A stretch of DNA of 64,000 nucleotides. Origin: Arthrobacter sp. Bi26 (lineage in GTDB: Bacteria > Actinomycetota > Actinomycetes > Actinomycetales > Micrococcaceae). Below, in pieces: positions 56,208-64,000 of the stretch (the first letter of the stretch is position 1; every line of letters starts with the position of its first letter). Made by a program: the position numbers and the translations under genes. The notes beneath the pieces were generated by a model, which worked only from the letters and a program-made list of their open reading frames with translations, was not told where the DNA came from and made no database searches. Location of the stretch: NCBI RefSeq assembly GCF_918697925.1, contig NZ_CAKKMF010000013.1:1-64000 (forward strand), given 5' to 3'.

Positions 56208-57629
56208 GTGAACACCCCAACCCCAGTGACCACAGCGCCACGAGATACCGCTGAGGAGCAGCCAAAAGTCGCCGGCCGCCGCGCCGCCCTCCTGATCTCC
56301 ACTCTGCTGCTCGGCGTGCTGTCCTTCCAGCTCAACGCCAGCATGGTCACCCCGGCGCTGCCGCAGATCGCTGCCTCCTTCGGCCAAGGACCTGAGAGCG
56401 CAGCCCCCGTCCAGTCCATGTTCTTCCTCGCCGGCGCCATCGCCGGGCCCGTCATCGGACGCTGGAGCGACTTCATCGGACGCCGCGCCGCCTTGCTCCT
56501 GGTCCTCGGGATCATGGGCGCGGGAACCATCCTCTGCATCGCCGCACCCACCCTGCCGCTCCTCATCGCCGGCAGGTTCCTCCAGGGCGTTTCCAGCGCG
56601 GTCTTCGCCCTCGCCTACATCGTCCTCAGCGAAAACCTGCAGGCCCGCGTCTTCGGCACCTCCGTGGGCATCATCGCCGCCATCAACGGCGGCGTCGGCG
56701 GCGCGGACGGCTACGTCGGCGGCCTCATGGCCGAGACCCTCGGCTTCCGGTCCATCTTCGTCGTCGTCCTCGTCCTGACAGTCATCGCCGCCGCCTGCAT
56801 CATCAAAACCGTCCCGAGCGGACGCCCCCAGGGCGTACGCGGAGCCATGGACTGGTGGGGCGCCGGCTCGCTGTCCGTGTTCCTGGTCTTCATCACCTAC
56901 TTCGTCTCCGGCGGCTCAGCCGCCGGCTGGACCGCGCCCAGCACCCTGGCCCTGCTCGCCGGCACCATCGCGTCCTTCACTGCCTTCTGGATGATCGAGA
57001 AAAAGCGGAACCACCCGCTCATCGCCGTCCACCACCTGCGCTCCCGCCAGGTCTGGCCCGTCATCGCCACCACCGTCCTGACCCTCGCCGGCATCTTCGC
57101 CATCATCAACTTCACAGTGGTGCTGCTCAGCCAGGACACCCACCACGGCTTCGGACTCAGCGCCTCCCTGTCGGCGCTGCTGTTCCTGACCCCCGCCGCG
57201 CTGATCGGTGTCTTCGCCGCACCCCTCGCCGGCTGGCTCGCCGACCGCCGCGGCTGGATCAAGACCCTCCGTGCCGGAACCGGGCTCAGCCTGGCCTGCG
57301 CCATCGCCGCGGCCGCCTTCTCCGACAACCAGATCGCCGTCCTGATCGCCATCGCAGCCCTCGGCATCTTCTACAACGGCTTCTTCCTCACCGCCATCAA
57401 CGGACTCTCCGTCCTGCTCTCGCCCAAGGAAGCACCCGCCGCCCTGCCCGGCATCAACGGCGCCTCCTTCGGCATCGGCGCGAGCCTCGGCGTCGTGCTC
57501 GTGGCACCGTTCGCCGCCCAGGCCACGTCCGCCGGCTACACCACCGCCCTCTGGATTTCGGTGGCCATCACGACGGCTGCCTTCCTCGTCAGCCTCTTCG
57601 TCGCCGCCCCCAAGGGCGAAAAGCTCTGA
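56208..57629 (+). CDS. MFS transporter, probable nucleoside permease
   Basis: 473-aa major facilitator with about fourteen hydrophobic segments. The conserved loop G-R-W-S-D-F-I-G-R-R lies near residues 84-93, and the family-12/14-TM pattern continues to VSLFVAAPKGEKL. The start is GTG at 56208 with AAAGGAG upstream; the frame is open before this but shows no protein features. It sits 44 nt before a nucleoside hydrolase, so its cargo is most likely a ribonucleoside. Drug-efflux activity is the alternative suggested by family alone. Confidence 0.85.
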   Translation: MNTPTPVTTAPRDTAEEQPKVAGRRAALLISTLLLGVLSFQLNASMVTPALPQIAASFGQGPESAAPVQSMFFLAGAIAGPVIGRWSDFIGRRAALLLVLGIMGAGTILCIAAPTLPLLIAGRFLQGVSSAVFALAYIVLSENLQARVFGTSVGIIAAINGGVGGADGYVGGLMAETLGFRSIFVVVLVLTVIAAACIIKTVPSGRPQGVRGAMDWWGAGSLSVFLVFITYFVSGGSAAGWTAPSTLALLAGTIASFTAFWMIEKKRNHPLIAVHHLRSRQVWPVIATTVLTLAGIFAIINFTVVLLSQDTHHGFGLSASLSALLFLTPAALIGVFAAPLAGWLADRRGWIKTLRAGTGLSLACAIAAAAFSDNQIAVLIAIAALGIFYNGFFLTAINGLSVLLSPKEAPAALPGINGASFGIGASLGVVLVAPFAAQATSAGYTTALWISVAITTAAFLVSLFVAAPKGEKL

Positions 57630-57673
57630 CGCACCCGCATCACACCCATTACCAACGAAAAGAGAAACCAAGC

Positions 57674-58639
57674 ATGAGCACGCCCAGCAGCCACCCGTTC
57701 TACCTCGACTGTGACACCGGCATCGACGACGCACTTGCCCTGGCCTACCTGCTCGCCTCGCCACACGCGGATGTGCGGGGGATCGGTACCGTCAGCGGCA
57801 ACGTCAGTGCCGCCGTCGGCGCCCGGAACACCCTGGACCTGCTTCAGCTCGCCGGGCACGCCCACGTCCCCGTCGCGCTCGGAGCGCACGACCCGCAGGC
57901 CGGTTCCTTCCACGGCGGCGCCCCACATGTCCACGGTTCCAACGGGATCGGCGAAGTCTCGCTGGAGGCGGCCGACGCCGAGCTGGTGGCCGGAACCGCG
58001 GCCGAAATGCTGGTCCGTCTTGCCCACGAACATCCCGGCCAGCTGCGGATCCTGGCCGTCGGACCGCTCACTAATATCGCCGAAGCGCTTCGTTTGGACC
58101 CCGCGCTGCCCCGGCTGGTGCGGGACATCACCATCATGGGCGGCGCCGCGTACGCTCCCGGGAACATCACTCCCGTGGCCGAGGCCAACATCGCCAACGA
58201 CCCCGAAGCCGCGGCGGAAGTTTTCGCCGCCGACTGGGATGTGACCCTGGTGCCGCTGGACGTCACCATGTCCAATGTGCTCGAGGAGAGCCACCGGCAG
58301 GAACTGCTCGCCGCGGCCCATCCGGTCCCGCAGGCACTCGGCGGCATGCTGGGCTACTATTTCCGCTTCTACGAAAGCCAGTTCGGCCGCGCTTGCTCGG
58401 CCATGCACGACCCCCTCGCGGCGGCCCTCGCGGCGGGCGGCGTCAACGCGGCGGTGGCCCCGGTGGTGACGGTCGACGTCGACACTACTTCCGGCCCGGG
58501 CCGCGGCCAGACCATCTGCGACCTCCGCGGACGGTACATGGACTACCCGGAGCAGCCCGGCGCCCGCTGCCGGGTGGTGTTGGAGCTCGACGGCGACTTC
58601 GCGCCGCACCTGGTGGAGGTGCTGCTGTCGCTTTCCTGA
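57674..58639 (+). CDS. Ribonucleoside hydrolase (inosine-uridine preferring type)
   Basis: 321 aa. The N-terminal YLDCDTGIDDALALAYLL (residues 10-27) is the calcium-binding D-x-D-x-x-x-D-D signature of the IunH family. LAVGPLTNIAEAL, ITIMGGAAYAPGNITPVAEANIANDPEAA near 152-180 and MHDPLAAAL near 240 complete the active site. The enzyme splits nucleosides into base and ribose, which the divergent ribokinase can phosphorylate. The ATG at 57674 is 44 nt after the transporter stop; a longer reading in the same frame overlaps the transporter and is not real. Confidence 0.92.
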   Translation: MSTPSSHPFYLDCDTGIDDALALAYLLASPHADVRGIGTVSGNVSAAVGARNTLDLLQLAGHAHVPVALGAHDPQAGSFHGGAPHVHGSNGIGEVSLEAADAELVAGTAAEMLVRLAHEHPGQLRILAVGPLTNIAEALRLDPALPRLVRDITIMGGAAYAPGNITPVAEANIANDPEAAAEVFAADWDVTLVPLDVTMSNVLEESHRQELLAAAHPVPQALGGMLGYYFRFYESQFGRACSAMHDPLAAALAAGGVNAAVAPVVTVDVDTTSGPGRGQTICDLRGRYMDYPEQPGARCRVVLELDGDFAPHLVEVLLSLS

Positions 58640-58801
58640 TAGTACGACGGCGGCTGTTGGGCCTGTTCCGGCTCTGGCCTGAGCAGGCACAGCGGCGCGC
58701 TTGGCTGGGTGCTCGGAAATGCAACCCTTCATGGGGAAGCCGACGTGTAATCTGCCGACAGACACTATCTAGCCAGTGCCGATTGAAGCAGGATACTCCC
58801 T

Positions 58802-60064
58802 ATGAAAAGAATCGTTATAGCTAGTTTCGCGGCGGTAATCATAGGCTGTGGCGCAATCACGTTGGCAGCCCCGAGCAACGCAGTGACCACGAGCAACGCG
58901 GCGACCCAGTCATCACACATCGCGGGGCAAATCATGGTTAAATTCCGCGACAATGGCGCGGCAGCCGGCGTACTACGCCAGCACGGCCTCAGGGAGGGTC
59001 CCAGTATCGGCAGCACTGGCGCTCAACTTATTAAGGTACCGGCCGGCAAAGAACTTCAACTCATCGAAGCCTTAAGCCGGAACCCGGCAGTTGAGTACGC
59101 CGAGCCGGACGAGCTCGTTACTGCCGCTACAGATGACCAGTATTTCCCTCGCCAGTACGCTCTGCAAAACAATGGCCAATCATTTACTAACACCGCCAGC
59201 ACGCTAACTGTCGCCGCGGGCAAGGCGGACGCTGACGTCGACGCCGTCGAAGCGTGGAACGTCACAACCGGTGGCGGCACGAGAGTTGCCATTGTCGATT
59301 CAGGTGTCGCAAGCGACAACCCCGACATCGCACCAAAGGTTGTTGCACGCGCCAACTTCAGTGGTACGCCAACCGGTGAGGACAATTACGGTCACGGCAC
59401 CCACGTGGCCGGTATTGTTGCCGCCACCGCCAACAACACGATTGGTGTGGCTGGTGTGTGCCCGGGTTGCACGATCCTGGATGCCAAAGTGCTTAACGAC
59501 AGCGGCTCTGGATCTTCATCAGCCATTGCAAACGGTATCAACTGGGCCGTCAGCAACGGTGCCAAGGTGATCAACATGAGCCTTGGACAGCGCGTCTCTT
59601 CACGCACCCTCGAAACTGCCGTCAATAACGCATGGAATGCAGGTGCGGTACTAGTTGCCGCAGCAGGCAACGCCGGTACTCAGGCCAAGATCTACCCAGG
59701 CGCATACCCTAACGTTATTGCCGTCGCCGCAACCGACAACGCGGACGCCAAAGCATCGTTCTCAACCTACGGCGCCAAGTGGGTGGATGTCGCAGCGCCC
59801 GGTGTCAATGTCTATTCGACCTTCCCGAACCATCCCTTCTACCTGGGTACGCAGAACGGCCGCTCTCAGGGGTATGACGTAGGCAGCGGTACCTCAATGG
59901 CTTCACCTATCGTCGCCGGCGTTGCCGCGCTTGCTTGGAGCTCACATACTGGCGCTACGCACACGTCAGTCCGCGCAAACGTCGAATCAACCGCCGACAC
60001 GATTCCTGGTACGGGCACTTACTGGGAACATGGCCGGGTGAACGCGGATAACGCCGTCCGGTAG
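58802..60064 (+). CDS. Secreted subtilisin-like serine protease (S8)
   Basis: 420 aa. An N-terminal signal sequence (MKRIVIASFAAVIIGCGAITLAAPSNA) is followed by an I9-like propeptide (GQIMVKFRDN ... NPAVEYAEPDELV) and the S8 catalytic domain. The triad is Asp166 in VAIVDSGV, His198 in YGHGTHVAG and Ser365 in GSGTSMASPIVAG. It resembles thermitase/fervidolysin-type exported proteases. Its codon use and base composition are less GC-rich than the salvage genes beside it, suggesting separate origin. It converges with the GntR gene and has no clear functional tie to the nucleoside genes. Confidence 0.92.
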   Translation: MKRIVIASFAAVIIGCGAITLAAPSNAVTTSNAATQSSHIAGQIMVKFRDNGAAAGVLRQHGLREGPSIGSTGAQLIKVPAGKELQLIEALSRNPAVEYAEPDELVTAATDDQYFPRQYALQNNGQSFTNTASTLTVAAGKADADVDAVEAWNVTTGGGTRVAIVDSGVASDNPDIAPKVVARANFSGTPTGEDNYGHGTHVAGIVAATANNTIGVAGVCPGCTILDAKVLNDSGSGSSSAIANGINWAVSNGAKVINMSLGQRVSSRTLETAVNNAWNAGAVLVAAAGNAGTQAKIYPGAYPNVIAVAATDNADAKASFSTYGAKWVDVAAPGVNVYSTFPNHPFYLGTQNGRSQGYDVGSGTSMASPIVAGVAALAWSSHTGATHTSVRANVESTADTIPGTGTYWEHGRVNADNAVR

Positions 60065-60097
60065 GTTACAGCCCTTAGCCTGAACGCAACTGTAGTT

Positions 60098-60886
60098 CTA
60101 GGACTGCAGGCTCTGCATCACGGAGAGGTGCCCGGCGCGTGCCGCGATCAGGCACTTGGCCAGGTAGAAGGGCCGGTTCGCGTGCCTGACGTACTGCGTC
60201 AGCACCAGGACCGGATCCGGGGCCCGCAGGTCCAGCAACTTGGCCCGGCTGGGCCCCACCTGGCTCAGGCTGATCTGGCATTCGCCGGGACCCAGGATCC
60301 GCCCGAAGCGGTGGTTCAGTGTCGCGAGCAGGGTGCTGCCGCCGTCGTCGTCGATGTCCAACGGCGCGGCGGCGGCGGAACTGTTACCCAGACTGACCGG
60401 GAGGGCGGAGATGTTTTCCTGCAGGTGGGCGATGGCTTCACCGTCGCGGATCAGGACCGATTCCCAAAACCAGCAGTCGGCGCCGGGCTCGACGCCGACG
60501 CCGGGGGCGACGAACTCGGAGGCGGGCTGCCGCTGCCGTTGGATGCGTTTGATCTCGATGTGCTGCCCGGGGCCGCCAAGGACTTCCTCGAAGGGGCGGA
60601 TCCGTTCGATTCCGATGCGGGGGAGGGTGTCGGCGACGAACCGTCCGACGCCGCGGCGGGCCCGGATGAGACCGTCCTCTTCGAGCAGCATCAACGCTTC
60701 GCGGACCACGGTGCGGCTGACCTTCATGTCCGTGCCGAGCTCCGTTTCGGTGGGGAGCATCGAGCCGGGCGTCAGCAGGTTGTTGCGGATGGCCTCGGCG
60801 ATCCGGGAGTACACGGCAACCCGGAGGGGCGAGCCGGGCTGGGCCTCCACCGGCTGGGACAGGAACCTGGCGGCGTCCTCGTGCAC
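60098..60886 (-). CDS. GntR-family regulator with UTRA domain
   Basis: 262 aa. The winged helix-turn-helix is RIAEAIRNNLLTPGSMLPTETELGTDMKVSRTVVREALMLLEEDGLIRARRGVGRFVA near 27-84. The C-terminal UTRA (HutC-type) sensor domain includes ESVLIRDGEAIAHLQENIS and VLVLTQYVRHANRPFYLAKCLI. Such regulators bind a sugar or nucleoside-type effector. Given its position it probably controls the nucleoside transporter/hydrolase and ribokinase operons. The ATG is at 60886 (with the same frame open no further). Confidence 0.9.
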   Translation of the reverse strand: MHEDAARFLSQPVEAQPGSPLRVAVYSRIAEAIRNNLLTPGSMLPTETELGTDMKVSRTVVREALMLLEEDGLIRARRGVGRFVADTLPRIGIERIRPFEEVLGGPGQHIEIKRIQRQRQPASEFVAPGVGVEPGADCWFWESVLIRDGEAIAHLQENISALPVSLGNSSAAAAPLDIDDDGGSTLLATLNHRFGRILGPGECQISLSQVGPSRAKLLDLRAPDPVLVLTQYVRHANRPFYLAKCLIAARAGHLSVMQSLQS

Positions 60887-60939
60887 GTTTGCCTCGCTTT
60901 GTGGTCTTTGGGAATCTCAGCGTAACAAGTACTACTAGT

Positions 60940-60950
60940 TTGTTGGACAA
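60940..60950. promoter_or_regulatory. Candidate operator upstream of the GntR gene
   Basis: TTGTTGGACAA fits TnGTnnnACnA, the same pattern as the site at 56149-56161, and is part of a larger AACAA...TTGTT arrangement from 60923. It lies 54-64 nt upstream of the GntR start, a normal distance for autoregulation. Confidence 0.4.
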
Positions 60951-61105
60951 GGCCCACTTGCCGGAATGGCCTCGCCCCGAAGCGGCGCGGGCTGGCCGGC
61001 TCCTTAATCACCGAAGGTCCGTTTCCCCGAAAAGTGCGGGACACTGGAAGTCCCGACCACGAAAGCGGGCCACCTTGATTAGTCTCCAGCACGATGCCGA
61101 CGGCT

Positions 61106-61135
61106 ACTTCATGCTGACTTCATGCTGACTTCATG
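61106..61135 (+). repeat. Three 11-bp repeats at a translation start
   Basis: ACTTCATG occurs three times at 11-nt spacing (unit CTGACTTCATG). Each copy contains an ATG (61111, 61122, 61133) in a different frame; only the last is in frame with the gene. Confidence 0.7.
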
Positions 61136-61900
61136 GGACTGAGCGGTGCCGGCGGTGCCGGCCATCTCGATCCGCTGCTGTATCCGTGGGACCCGCCCGT
61201 GGCCTCGGGTGTCATGGACGGTGATGGATTCCGGCCCCTTGAGCTTTCAGCCGGACTGGATGAAACCCTCGCGCAAGCCGGCGCGGCACCGCTGGAAGCC
61301 CGTTCCCTGGTGGTCTCCATCGGCTCGAATTCAAGCGCCGTCGTGATGCGGCGGAAATTCGCCAACTACCATCAGCCTGTCAGCGCGGTCCTGCCGCTGG
61401 TCCGGGGGCAGCTCCACAACGTCGCCGTTGGCCACTCCGCCCATGTGAGCAAGGCCGGCTACGTCGCCGCCGCCCCGTATCCGCTGCTGGGAGAGTGCAC
61501 AGCGGTCTGGCTTTCGTGGCTGGACGATGTCCAATTGATGGTCCTCGACGAAACGGAGCCCAACTACCGGCGGATCCAGGTCGACGGCGAGGCCTGCCCG
61601 CTGGTGGTGGACCACGGGGACCGTCCGGAGGAGTTTTCGCTGTTCACCTCGCGCTGGGGCGTGCTGACCGATGGCGACGGCGGGAAGCTTCCCTTCCTGG
61701 ACCAGCCTGCCCTCTTCGGGCTCCTCGCCGGCAGCGGCACCGGGGACCTCTTGGAGGAGGGGAAGGCCGTGTTCGACGGGCCGCCGGAGCTTGTTGCCGA
61801 GCAACTCGCGATGCCCTCGGTCCAGGCATGGGCCAGGGGGTGGTTCAGCTCGGCCGGCCTCGCGGCGCCAGTGGACTTCGACGGGCCTTGCGCGGGGTAG
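61133..61900 (+). CDS. Uncharacterised protein, intact copy (possible gamma-glutamylcyclotransferase-like fold)
   Basis: 255 aa. I do not recognise the family with certainty. The stretch LVVSIGSNSSAVVMRRKFANY, the R-G-Q-L-H-N...H-S-A-H-V-S block and LDDVQLMVLDETEPNYRRI vaguely recall AIG2/GGCT proteins, where a G-S-N start binds substrate and a Glu is catalytic. No signal peptide. The ATG at 61133 lacks a ribosome-binding site; an ATG at 61214 (MDGDGF) is an alternative. It converges with the second flavin monooxygenase with 22 nt between stops. The copy at 52672 has lost its first ~71 residues. Confidence 0.6.
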   Translation: MGLSGAGGAGHLDPLLYPWDPPVASGVMDGDGFRPLELSAGLDETLAQAGAAPLEARSLVVSIGSNSSAVVMRRKFANYHQPVSAVLPLVRGQLHNVAVGHSAHVSKAGYVAAAPYPLLGECTAVWLSWLDDVQLMVLDETEPNYRRIQVDGEACPLVVDHGDRPEEFSLFTSRWGVLTDGDGGKLPFLDQPALFGLLAGSGTGDLLEEGKAVFDGPPELVAEQLAMPSVQAWARGWFSSAGLAAPVDFDGPCAG

Positions 61901-61922
61901 CCACACCTCTGGACCGCCGCCT

Positions 61923-63188
61923 TCACCGGGCGGCGATGTGCTCGGCCACGTACTGGGCGTCCTCGCCCACCAGCGCCAGCGTGGCCGACGCATGTCGGGT
62001 CAGCCACGGCAGCCCCACAGCGTACAGTCCGGCAACCTCAGTGACGCCGCGGGAATGCCGGGGATAGTTCCACTTGTCCAGCACGGGGATGTCCAGGAAG
62101 CTGAAGTCCAGGCCGTATCCGGTGGCCCAGATGACGGACGTGATGTTTTCCGCGTCCAGGTCCAGCCGCGCGCCGGACGCCGCGGGAAGCCAGGTATCGT
62201 TCTGGGGTTGTTCGGCGGCCGGCGCGTCGATGCCTGCCGCCTCGATGTAGGCGTCCGTCATCAGTTTCAGGCGCTGGCCGAATCCGGCTTCCACCATCGC
62301 AAGACGTCCGGGGAGGTCGTCGCTGAAGGCGAGTGCGCCGTCGTCCGCTCCTTCAAAGCGGCCGTGAAGCCGCACGCCGCGGCGGCCCAGTTCCCGCAGA
62401 TGGATGCTGTGGCCGCCATCGTTGCCCGAGACCAGCGGGTTGCACATGAAGCGGGCGGCGGGGGAGGGGAGCTGCTCCACCTGGAGTCCGTTGATGCCGT
62501 AGGTGGGGCCGTGCAGGTTGATCTGCAGGATCCAGTAAAAGGTGTCCTGGCCGCGGTATCTGCGCGGCGCCTCCGGGCATGAGGAGACTGATAAATGGAC
62601 GTCGCGGCCGGCGGCCAGCAGGTCCTCGGTGATCTGGCCGCCGGACTGCCCGGTGCCCACCACCAGCACGGCACCATCGGGCAGCTGCTGCGGGTTGCGG
62701 TAGTCGTGGCTGTGGAGCTGGTGCACATGCCCCGGGATTCCGGCGGACGCGGCTGGGATGCGTGGGTGCTGGAAGGCACCGTTCGCCAGGACCACGTTCT
62801 CTGCCGTGAAGCGCCCGCTGGCGGTCTCTACGCTGAAGTGGCCGCCTGCCCTGGCGATCCGGGCGGCCTCCGTGCCCAGCTGCACGGGCGCGGCGATCCG
62901 CTGAGCGTAGTCGCGGAACAGGTCAATGACGGCGTCGCGGGCGAGGAAGGCATCCGGATCGGGACCGTCGTACGTCAACCCGGGCAGCACGAACGAGAAG
63001 TTGGGCGTGTTCAGGTAGAACGAATCCCACCGGTCTTGCCATCCCCCACCCAGGGCATCCCGCCGCTCCAGGACCTGGTGCTCCACGCCGAATTGGGTGA
63101 GCCAGTAGCTGGTGGCCAGCCCGGCCTGCCCGGCCCCGATCACCAGGGTGTTGACCCTCGTGTCCGGTTCTTCCAAGTTGGACTGCAT
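61923..63188 (-). CDS. Flavin-containing monooxygenase, copy 2
   Basis: 421 aa with the same motif set as copy 1: TLVIGAGQAGLATSYWL, GGGWQDRWD, VLVVGTGQSGGQITEDLL, IWATGYGLDFSFLDIPVLDKWNYPRH. By eye it differs from copy 1 at roughly a third of positions in the first half, while the neighbouring uncharacterised proteins are over 90% identical. Both FAD and NADPH sites are intact, so both copies should be active. The ATG at 63188 follows a leader ORF stop by 2 nt. Confidence 0.88.
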   Translation of the reverse strand: MQSNLEEPDTRVNTLVIGAGQAGLATSYWLTQFGVEHQVLERRDALGGGWQDRWDSFYLNTPNFSFVLPGLTYDGPDPDAFLARDAVIDLFRDYAQRIAAPVQLGTEAARIARAGGHFSVETASGRFTAENVVLANGAFQHPRIPAASAGIPGHVHQLHSHDYRNPQQLPDGAVLVVGTGQSGGQITEDLLAAGRDVHLSVSSCPEAPRRYRGQDTFYWILQINLHGPTYGINGLQVEQLPSPAARFMCNPLVSGNDGGHSIHLRELGRRGVRLHGRFEGADDGALAFSDDLPGRLAMVEAGFGQRLKLMTDAYIEAAGIDAPAAEQPQNDTWLPAASGARLDLDAENITSVIWATGYGLDFSFLDIPVLDKWNYPRHSRGVTEVAGLYAVGLPWLTRHASATLALVGEDAQYVAEHIAAR

Positions 63189-63190
63189 GG

Positions 63191-63286
63191 CTACTTCCTG
63201 GTGGCTATGGCCCTGGGCGTCTTCGGCGGCACGCTTGCGACGTGGGCAGACGCCCTCTCCGCGTCGGTCGCCGTCGGGGTCTCCAT
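63191..63286 (-). CDS. Short leader ORF before the flavin monooxygenase, copy 2
   Basis: 31 codons: METPTATDAERASAHVAS followed by VPPKTPRAIATRK and a TAG 2 nt before the monooxygenase ATG. The ribosome-binding site is GGGAGTAGAACC-ATG. Relative to copy 1 it has a 7-codon in-frame insertion near the start, so the reading frame has been preserved despite length change. Confidence 0.6.
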   Translation of the reverse strand: METPTATDAERASAHVASVPPKTPRAIATRK

Positions 63287-63445
63287 GGTTCTACTCCCGT
63301 AGCAAAGGTGCAGGGCTGGGTTTGTTGGCAGGATATGCCCGCAGCGTCGCCGCGTACAGGTCCCGGCTGACGGCGTCGGCCCGCACCGCCGGCGGCAGCC
63401 GTCGCAAACCTGCGCCGCCACCGACGGCGCCAAGCCCCCTGAGAG

Positions 63446-63459
63446 TGTTACATGTAACA
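63446..63459. promoter_or_regulatory. Palindromic operator of the toxin-antitoxin operon
   Basis: TGTTACATGTAACA is a perfect 14-bp palindrome ending 7 nt before the antitoxin ATG. TAACAT (63455-63460) could be the -10 box of a leaderless transcript starting at the ATG, because no Shine-Dalgarno precedes it. Binding of the antitoxin or the toxin-antitoxin complex here would block transcription. Confidence 0.6.
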
Positions 63460-63466
63460 TTGACCT

Positions 63467-63670
63467 ATGAGCGTCAGGGATCGTGTAGCACGGCACCGAG
63501 CCGCCATGCGGGAGCGAGGCTTCCGGCAGATTCAGATGTGGGTTCCGGATACGCGGACAGAGGAGTTTAGGCGTGAGGCCCGGCGCCAAGCGCTGGCGGT
63601 CGCGGCCTCCGACCATGCCAGCGACGACCAAGACTTCATCGAACAGATTGCGGAAGACTGGCCGGAGTGA
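63467..63670 (+). CDS. mazE: MazE-type antitoxin (DUF3018 family)
   Basis: 67 aa. The pattern RDRVARHRAAMRERGFRQIQMWVPDTRTEEFRREARRQA is typical of the MazE/DUF3018 antitoxins that precede MazF toxins: an N-terminal basic DNA-binding part and a C-terminal acidic, toxin-binding tail (DDQDFIEQIAEDWPE). The ATG at 63467 has no Shine-Dalgarno and may be leaderless. Its stop overlaps the toxin start by 4 nt. Confidence 0.88.
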   Translation: MSVRDRVARHRAAMRERGFRQIQMWVPDTRTEEFRREARRQALAVAASDHASDDQDFIEQIAEDWPE

Positions 63671-63993
63671 ATCGCGGTGAGCTGTGGACGGTTTCGGGGG
63701 GAACATATGCGCAGAAACCCAGGCCAGCACTCATAATCCAGGATGACCTGTTTGCGGCCTCGGAGTCGGTCACCCTTCTGCCGCTAACGACTCACCTGAC
63801 GGATGCTCCGCTGCTGAGGCTCACAGTTGACCCCGGACAGCTCACCGGCTTGAAGCAACTCAGCCAGATCATGGTGGACAAGCCCACAACAGTGCGGCGT
63901 GCCAACCTCGGGCAGCGGATAGGCCGAATAGATTCCAAGACCATGGTTGCCGTTGAGCAGTCCCTTGCCGTCTTTCTTGGGCTGGGGCGTTGA
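63667..63993 (+). CDS. mazF: MazF/PemK-type endoribonuclease toxin
   Basis: 108 aa. MNRGELWTVSGGTYAQKPRPALIIQDD is the MazF/PemK N-terminal barrel with the R-G-E-L-W and K-P-R-P-A-L-I motifs, followed by VTLLPLTTHL and QIMVDKPTTVRRANLGQRIGRID. MazF enzymes cut single-stranded mRNA at short sequences. The start is GTG at 63667 overlapping the antitoxin TGA (GTGA), which gives coupled translation. The gene is complete at the right edge of the window. Confidence 0.92.
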   Translation: MNRGELWTVSGGTYAQKPRPALIIQDDLFAASESVTLLPLTTHLTDAPLLRLTVDPGQLTGLKQLSQIMVDKPTTVRRANLGQRIGRIDSKTMVAVEQSLAVFLGLGR

Positions 63994-64000
63994 CTGGTTC

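Larger units (their letters stand above)
61337..63361. repeat. Dispersed 2-kb segmental repeat, copy 2
   Basis: Direct-orientation counterpart of 52663-54690, about 8.67 kb away. It includes the 3' part of the uncharacterised gene, the second flavin monooxygenase, its leader ORF and ~75 nt of upstream sequence. Confidence 0.85.

Noticed and set aside
1..64000. CRISPR array, tRNA, rRNA or prophage structural genes
   Set aside because: No regularly spaced direct repeats, no GGTTCRA-type T-loop in a plausible cloverleaf, and no capsid, terminase, portal or integrase-like protein was seen by eye.

Overview
The window is GC-rich throughout, with dense genes, GTG/TTG starts and gene families typical of Actinomycetota. 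Gene content (LacI/sugar-binding lipoprotein, HisC-like aminotransferase with Lrp regulator, UTRA-type GntR, ISL3 remnant) suggests an Arthrobacter/Pseudarthrobacter-like member of the Micrococcaceae. That assignment is an inference by eye; no tRNA, rRNA, CRISPR array, plasmid origin or prophage structural gene was seen.

Left arm (1-12.6 kb): the end of a sugar ABC transporter locus (solute-binding lipoprotein, LacI regulator with a 19-bp operator). Next is a 2.5-kb head-to-tail duplication in which a lipid/diacylglycerol kinase gene and a divergent methyltransferase gene both occur twice. Then comes an amino-acid catabolic cluster: TPP-dependent decarboxylase-like enzyme, Lrp/AsnC regulator, HisC-like aminotransferase and APC permease.

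Defence island (about 12.6-49.4 kb): bounded by debris, with an ISL3 transposase tail and two gene fragments on the left and a LysR tail on the right. It opens with a membrane-anchored YqaJ-type nuclease facing a GmrSD-type DUF262/DUF1524 protein with a C-terminal RAMA-like domain. A tightly coupled + strand operon follows: SNF2 helicase (DrmD-like), large N6-adenine methyltransferase (DrmMI-like), 2122-aa DUF1998 helicase with a C-terminal nuclease-like domain (DruE/MrfA-like architecture), UvrD helicase with a RelE-like N-terminus, and an EVE-like/DUF3883 nuclease. A perfect 32-nt hairpin separates it from a convergent - strand operon: C5-cytosine methyltransferase, GHKL-ATPase/SF2-helicase fusion, second UvrD helicase, DrmA and DrmB. 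The two operons together carry the marker genes of class 1 DISARM (DrmD, DrmMI) and the cytosine methylase of class 2, plus DrmA/DrmB, but no DrmC phospholipase. I read this as a composite DISARM-like restriction system with extra sensing and nuclease modules, and it is the main candidate for something undescribed.

Right arm (49.7-64 kb): a DUF4230 membrane protein and a large alpha/beta hydrolase. Then a ribonucleoside salvage module (ribokinase plus GNAT, diverging from an MFS transporter and nucleoside hydrolase, with a GntR/UTRA regulator) and a secreted subtilisin-like protease. This block is flanked by two copies of a ~2-kb segment carrying an uncharacterised protein, a flavin monooxygenase and a tiny leader ORF. 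The window ends with a MazE/MazF-type toxin-antitoxin pair behind a perfect 14-bp palindrome.
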